DNA of 64,000 bases from Norana najaformis (lineage: Eukaryota; Annelida; Clitellata; Crassiclitellata; Hormogastridae), in assembly GCA_964023275.1 (NCBI GenBank), contig OZ029915.1, positions 18,453,775 through 18,517,774 of the forward strand, read 5' to 3'. This document shows, piece by piece, positions 43,845-64,000 of this stretch; position 1 is the stretch's first letter; each line of letters opens with the position of its first letter. The notes below the pieces were generated by a model that did no database searches, was not told where the DNA came from, and worked only from the letters and a program-made list of their open reading frames with translations. Both the position numbers and the translations under genes were made by a program.

Positions 43845-43992
43845 ATGCACAGGGACCTTAAATGGCGTGGCATCCATTCAAACGGGCAGCAGTGGTGAAG
43901 GATCTCACCTGATATATATATAAACATTGCAAAATGAGCAGGGTCGAGGCTGTAGGGTATCTACATCAAACCGTGTACATTTACATTTCCCT
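43845..43992 (+). mobile_element. SINE-like repeat, copy 1
   Basis: It carries agggaccttaaatggcgtgg, a gtggtgaaggatctcacc segment and ends near tgtacatttacatt. Related copies are at 45170-45384 (minus), 46652-46870 (minus) and 50374-50512 (plus). Confidence 0.65.
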
Positions 43993-44473
43993 CCTAACAA
44001 GCATAGCTTGCTTTATGGAAAGGTCAATCTGCATTTCTGGAGATCAGAGCAACTTTCAGGCATCTGTAGGATTTGGTCTTAGATTGTTTACGATCGTCCT
44101 TTCACGATTAAGTGTACTAATGATGCGTTACATTGAGAAAGTGAAGTAAGAGGCAGCAATCACTTGGCTCTGGAAGCTTTAGAAGACAGACTGGATGTTT
44201 TAAAATCGTTTCATTTAGCAATTTTTAACAGAAAATTTTGATTTCTTTCTTTGCTCTTTTTCTCATTCAGCCCAAAACTAAATTTTAAAACTTTGTTATT
44301 CAAAGTTTTGTCAGTGTTTTTCTTCGTTTCTTTTGCCTTTTAAAGCAATTAAAAGTTTGTATTGATTAGGCTCAGATCTAATGGTAGAATTGACTCAATG
44401 CTAATTTGAATCTCAAATTGAAGGAGGCATGCATAATAATGTGAATTTAGATAATGTGCTCCCAAATATTTGG

Positions 44474-44527
44474 TCTGTGGTAAGCAAAGCCCTTATGAAA
44501 GAAGCCTTCTGTTTTTTCAAATCATTC
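44474..44527. repeat. 54-bp direct repeat flanking a LINE insertion, left copy
   Basis: Identical by eye to 45063-45116; begins tctgtggtaagcaaagccct. The LINE fragment lies exactly between the two copies. Confidence 0.85.
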
Positions 44528-45062
44528 TCTCTCTCTCTCTCTCTCTTCAACCGTCCTCGGTACGAGGGTTGGTCGCATTGTAGACGATTCTTTTCCATCC
44601 ACTCCTATCCTCGGTTCCTCTCAGCAACTTCTCTGTGGCTATACCTGACCATTCGCCGATGTTGTCCATCCACCTCTTCCTTGGTCTTCCTCTTGCTCTT
44701 GCTCCCGGAACTGTTCCTTGCATGATCTCCTTCTCCAAGCAATCACCCTGTTTCCTCACTATGTGTCCGAAGTACGACATCTTTCTTCTTTTGATTGATT
44801 CAAGTAGACTCCTTTCTACACCAGCCGTCTCTAGCACCCACTCATTTGTTCTTTTTTCTGTCCATGATATTCTAAGTATTTTCCGTATGCACTTCATTTC
44901 AAATGCCCTAATTCTGTCCTCATCCCTCTTTTTGATTGTCCAGCTCTCACATCCGTACATCATTACTGGCCAAATCAGCGTCTTCATTAATTTTAACTTT
45001 GTGTGTACTTTGATGTTATGGCACTTCCACAATTTCATCAGTTCTGCTCCCGTTCCCTGACC
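44528..45062 (-). mobile_element. RTE-like LINE fragment, 5'-truncated, between 54-bp direct repeats
   Basis: The minus-strand frame 45038-44547 encodes LKLMKTLIWPVMMYGCESW, SWTEKRTNEWVLETAGVERS, YFGHIVRKQGDCLEKEI and RARGRPRKRWMDNI, the C-terminal tail of the same family as 2790-4020. The element's 3' end is a (GA)n microsatellite (44528-44546 as CT on the plus strand), as expected for RTE-type tails. The frame is open from near the break point to its stop. Confidence 0.85.
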
Positions 45063-45116
45063 TCTGTGGTAAGCAAAGCCCTTATGAAAGAAGCCTTCTG
45101 TTTTTTCAAATCATTC
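45063..45116. repeat. 54-bp direct repeat flanking a LINE insertion, right copy
   Basis: Matches 44474-44527 across its full length; the natural reading is a very long target-site duplication. Confidence 0.85.
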
Positions 45117-45169
45117 AGTTGAATGAAATTTTGCAGTTGTTTTACTGCAGTAAGATTAGGGTTATATGT

Positions 45170-45384
45170 ATATGTAAATGTATGTTTTTCTATAGTGACC
45201 ATTTGGCCTGTACCCTGCTCATTTTTCAGTGAATTTATTGGGTGAGATCTTTCACCACCCCTGCCTGTTTGAGTGGGCACCACATGATTTAAGGTCCCCA
45301 TGTACGGATTTTGCTAGCCCAAGACTCAAATCTCTGAAATAAGGCACAGTCGGTATGCGAACCAGCATCCTCATGACCACAGCT
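45170..45384 (-). mobile_element. SINE-like repeat, copy 2
   Basis: The reverse complement begins with a tRNA-like head containing the B-box-like GGTTCGCATACC, followed by tttcagagatttgag and then the body shared with the other copies (ggggacctTaaat, gtggtgaaagatctcaccc, gagcagggtacaggcc). Confidence 0.65.
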
Positions 45385-45530
45385 TACGATTTAATCATAA
45401 TTGTAAGCTTGAGATTTCTACAGCACCCAATGAAAGCTAAGTCACAGGAACCAGCTTATTTGCATGTGCTCAGTCAAAACAAAATCGAAAGGCATGAAGG
45501 GTTCAGTTCCAGGTCAAGATCAGGCAGACA
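45384..45530 (-). repeat. 3'-tail repeat shared with 58985-59135
   Basis: The reverse complement has ctggaactgaaccctt, gattttgttttgactgag, ataagctggt and gggtgctgtagaaatct in the same order as 58985-59135. It looks like the 3' end of a LINE or SINE family. Confidence 0.6.
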
Positions 45531-46282
45531 GTCAGACAGCTACAGTGGATGATGTTTGGAATTCGAGCATCAAGATAGACAAGGGGAAGAGGTGGAAGTA
45601 AAGAGTAGCAGCCAGGACCTCAAATGACTTGGGTGCTGTAACAGGCAAAATGAATCTGTTCAGTAGTATGTAGATATGACCTGAAAGAAAAGCAAGGCCC
45701 CATCTTTACCACTGTACCAGGGCTCATTCAAGATAAAGTTTGGGGAGTGACATGAATTCTGATGAATCATCAAGTTGAAGCCAAGTCTCAATAATGGCAA
45801 GTCTAAGTAAGGAATGTTTGGAGTAACTAGTAATCACATTCGAGCAAATGCACTGTAAATACCCACTTTATCTAGAATTTCCAATCCAACGTGTACATGT
45901 ATGCTAAGTTAAATATCAGTCTGGAAAAACAAACACTGAATCGATACCTGAGCATTTTGCATCTACTTACAGTGATTGAGACTGAATAAAAAGATCACAA
46001 CTATTAATGAAATATATGCAGTGTTTACAAAGTATTCAAAACATAAATCTTGAAAAATATAATTCTGGAATAAAATAACGAGTAAAGCATGTACAACTTA
46101 AGTTTTACAAATGCCACTAAAATTCAGTTTAACCTATAATAATGAATCTCAAATCGAGGCAGTGCTTGATTGATAATTGGCCTAACATATAAAAGAGCTT
46201 AGATTTAGAATACTCTTCCAAGTATCAGGTGCTGTTGAATCACCATCAGGGAGGAGAGGAGGCTAGAGTGGTAAAAAAGACA

Positions 46283-63365
<17,083 letters not shown>

Positions 63366-63439
63366 CTGTTATAAAAACAAAAGAACACCAAGTTATTTCT
63401 AATTTCCTCTTGCATAAATCTCAAAATAAACACAACTGA

Positions 63440-63980
63440 AACCATGCATCACAGTTCTACTCTTAGTTTTTGAGCCAAAAATTTCATTTGAGGGAAAATT
63501 CTCTACTGCAAATCTTAAAGGCTTAATTGCACCTCAAGTAAATATCTTATTGCCTTTTTCAGTTGCTGGACTTAAATTTTGGAATTCTCTTCCCACATAT
63601 GCCCCGCATATGTGTGTTCCACTCACCAAAAAAGAAGGATAGGTCACTTCATCTGTGTCTAGATCCACATAATTTCAATCGAGCCATGAAGCAAGAACTT
63701 CATGCCATCCCAACAAGTGATGGCATCATAGCTTGATTACATGAGAAAACAGAGCCTCTGTGTGTCTTGCTTATATTTGGACAACTCAGCATGAGTCAAC
63801 ATTTCAGTCACTGAAAAAGTGAAAAGCCTAAGCACCTGTTCCACATTATTTTGAAACTTCAAAGAAGGAGTTGTCCATACAGAAGCTTCTTTGACAGGTT
63901 TGGTTTCATGCCTGCTACAAGAGGGATGTCCAGGTGCCAATGCCTCACGAGCCAGATAAAAAGAACTATTGGCCATTGTC
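63440..63980 (+). mobile_element. Possible LINE 3' fragment at the right edge
   Basis: Plus-strand frames contain LKFWNSLPTYAP, close to the usual WNSLP motif of LINE C-termini, with little else. Weak evidence. Confidence 0.25.
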
Positions 63981-64000
63981 TTTGCCTGTGAAACGTTCCC

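Noticed and set aside
63737-63976. 79-codon minus frame as possible first exon of the phosphatase
   Set aside because: It has no signal-peptide-like hydrophobic core and no suitable donor in phase to join 63365.

Overview
The window is animal genomic DNA, most likely from a marine invertebrate bilaterian. The species cannot be named from the sequence. Two multi-exon genes have GT-AG introns, AATAAA signals are present, and many transposon families of metazoan type lie between and inside the genes. There are no operons, no bacterial-style gene packing and no CRISPR array.

Layout. Positions 1-20000 are almost wholly mobile-element DNA: part of a repeated-family protein with Cys pairs at the left edge (1-900, minus), nested non-LTR retrotransposons (1640-4020), a 186-bp tandem repeat (5727-6130), a decayed Polinton-like protein in two pieces (6286-6540 and 7707-8095, minus), one nearly complete Ty3/gypsy element (8625-15814, minus) inserted into an older LINE, and another LINE (about 16840-19385, minus). 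Positions 20551-40199 hold a 14-exon plus-strand gene whose predicted 1391-residue product matches the ZMYM2/3/4 family C-terminal half but has no MYM zinc fingers. Its introns carry a MITE, a solo LTR, LINE pieces, a decayed pogo/Tigger-like transposase and a TTAA-bounded repeat. Positions 41087-42925 are a deleted piggyBac element. Positions 43000-46900 hold a small MITE, SINE copies and a LINE fragment between 54-bp direct repeats. Positions 46283-63365 (minus) hold a receptor-type protein tyrosine phosphatase with a mucin-like ectodomain, one membrane segment and a single catalytic domain whose key residues are all present. Its first exon is probably beyond the right edge.

The two genes converge: their 3' ends face each other across about 6 kb of transposon-rich DNA. 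The first product is expected in the nucleus (chromatin or SUMO-related, by family) and the second at the cell surface. Nothing in the sequence links their functions.

The most notable observations are: the gypsy element has integrase before reverse transcriptase; its gag-pro and pol frames are separated by one UGA in a CUAG readthrough context; its 5' LTR is a fold-back chimera although the insertion has a clean 5-bp target duplication; and the ZMYM-type gene has no zinc-finger array. Exon joins were made by eye from reading phase and GT-AG sites and have not been checked against transcripts.
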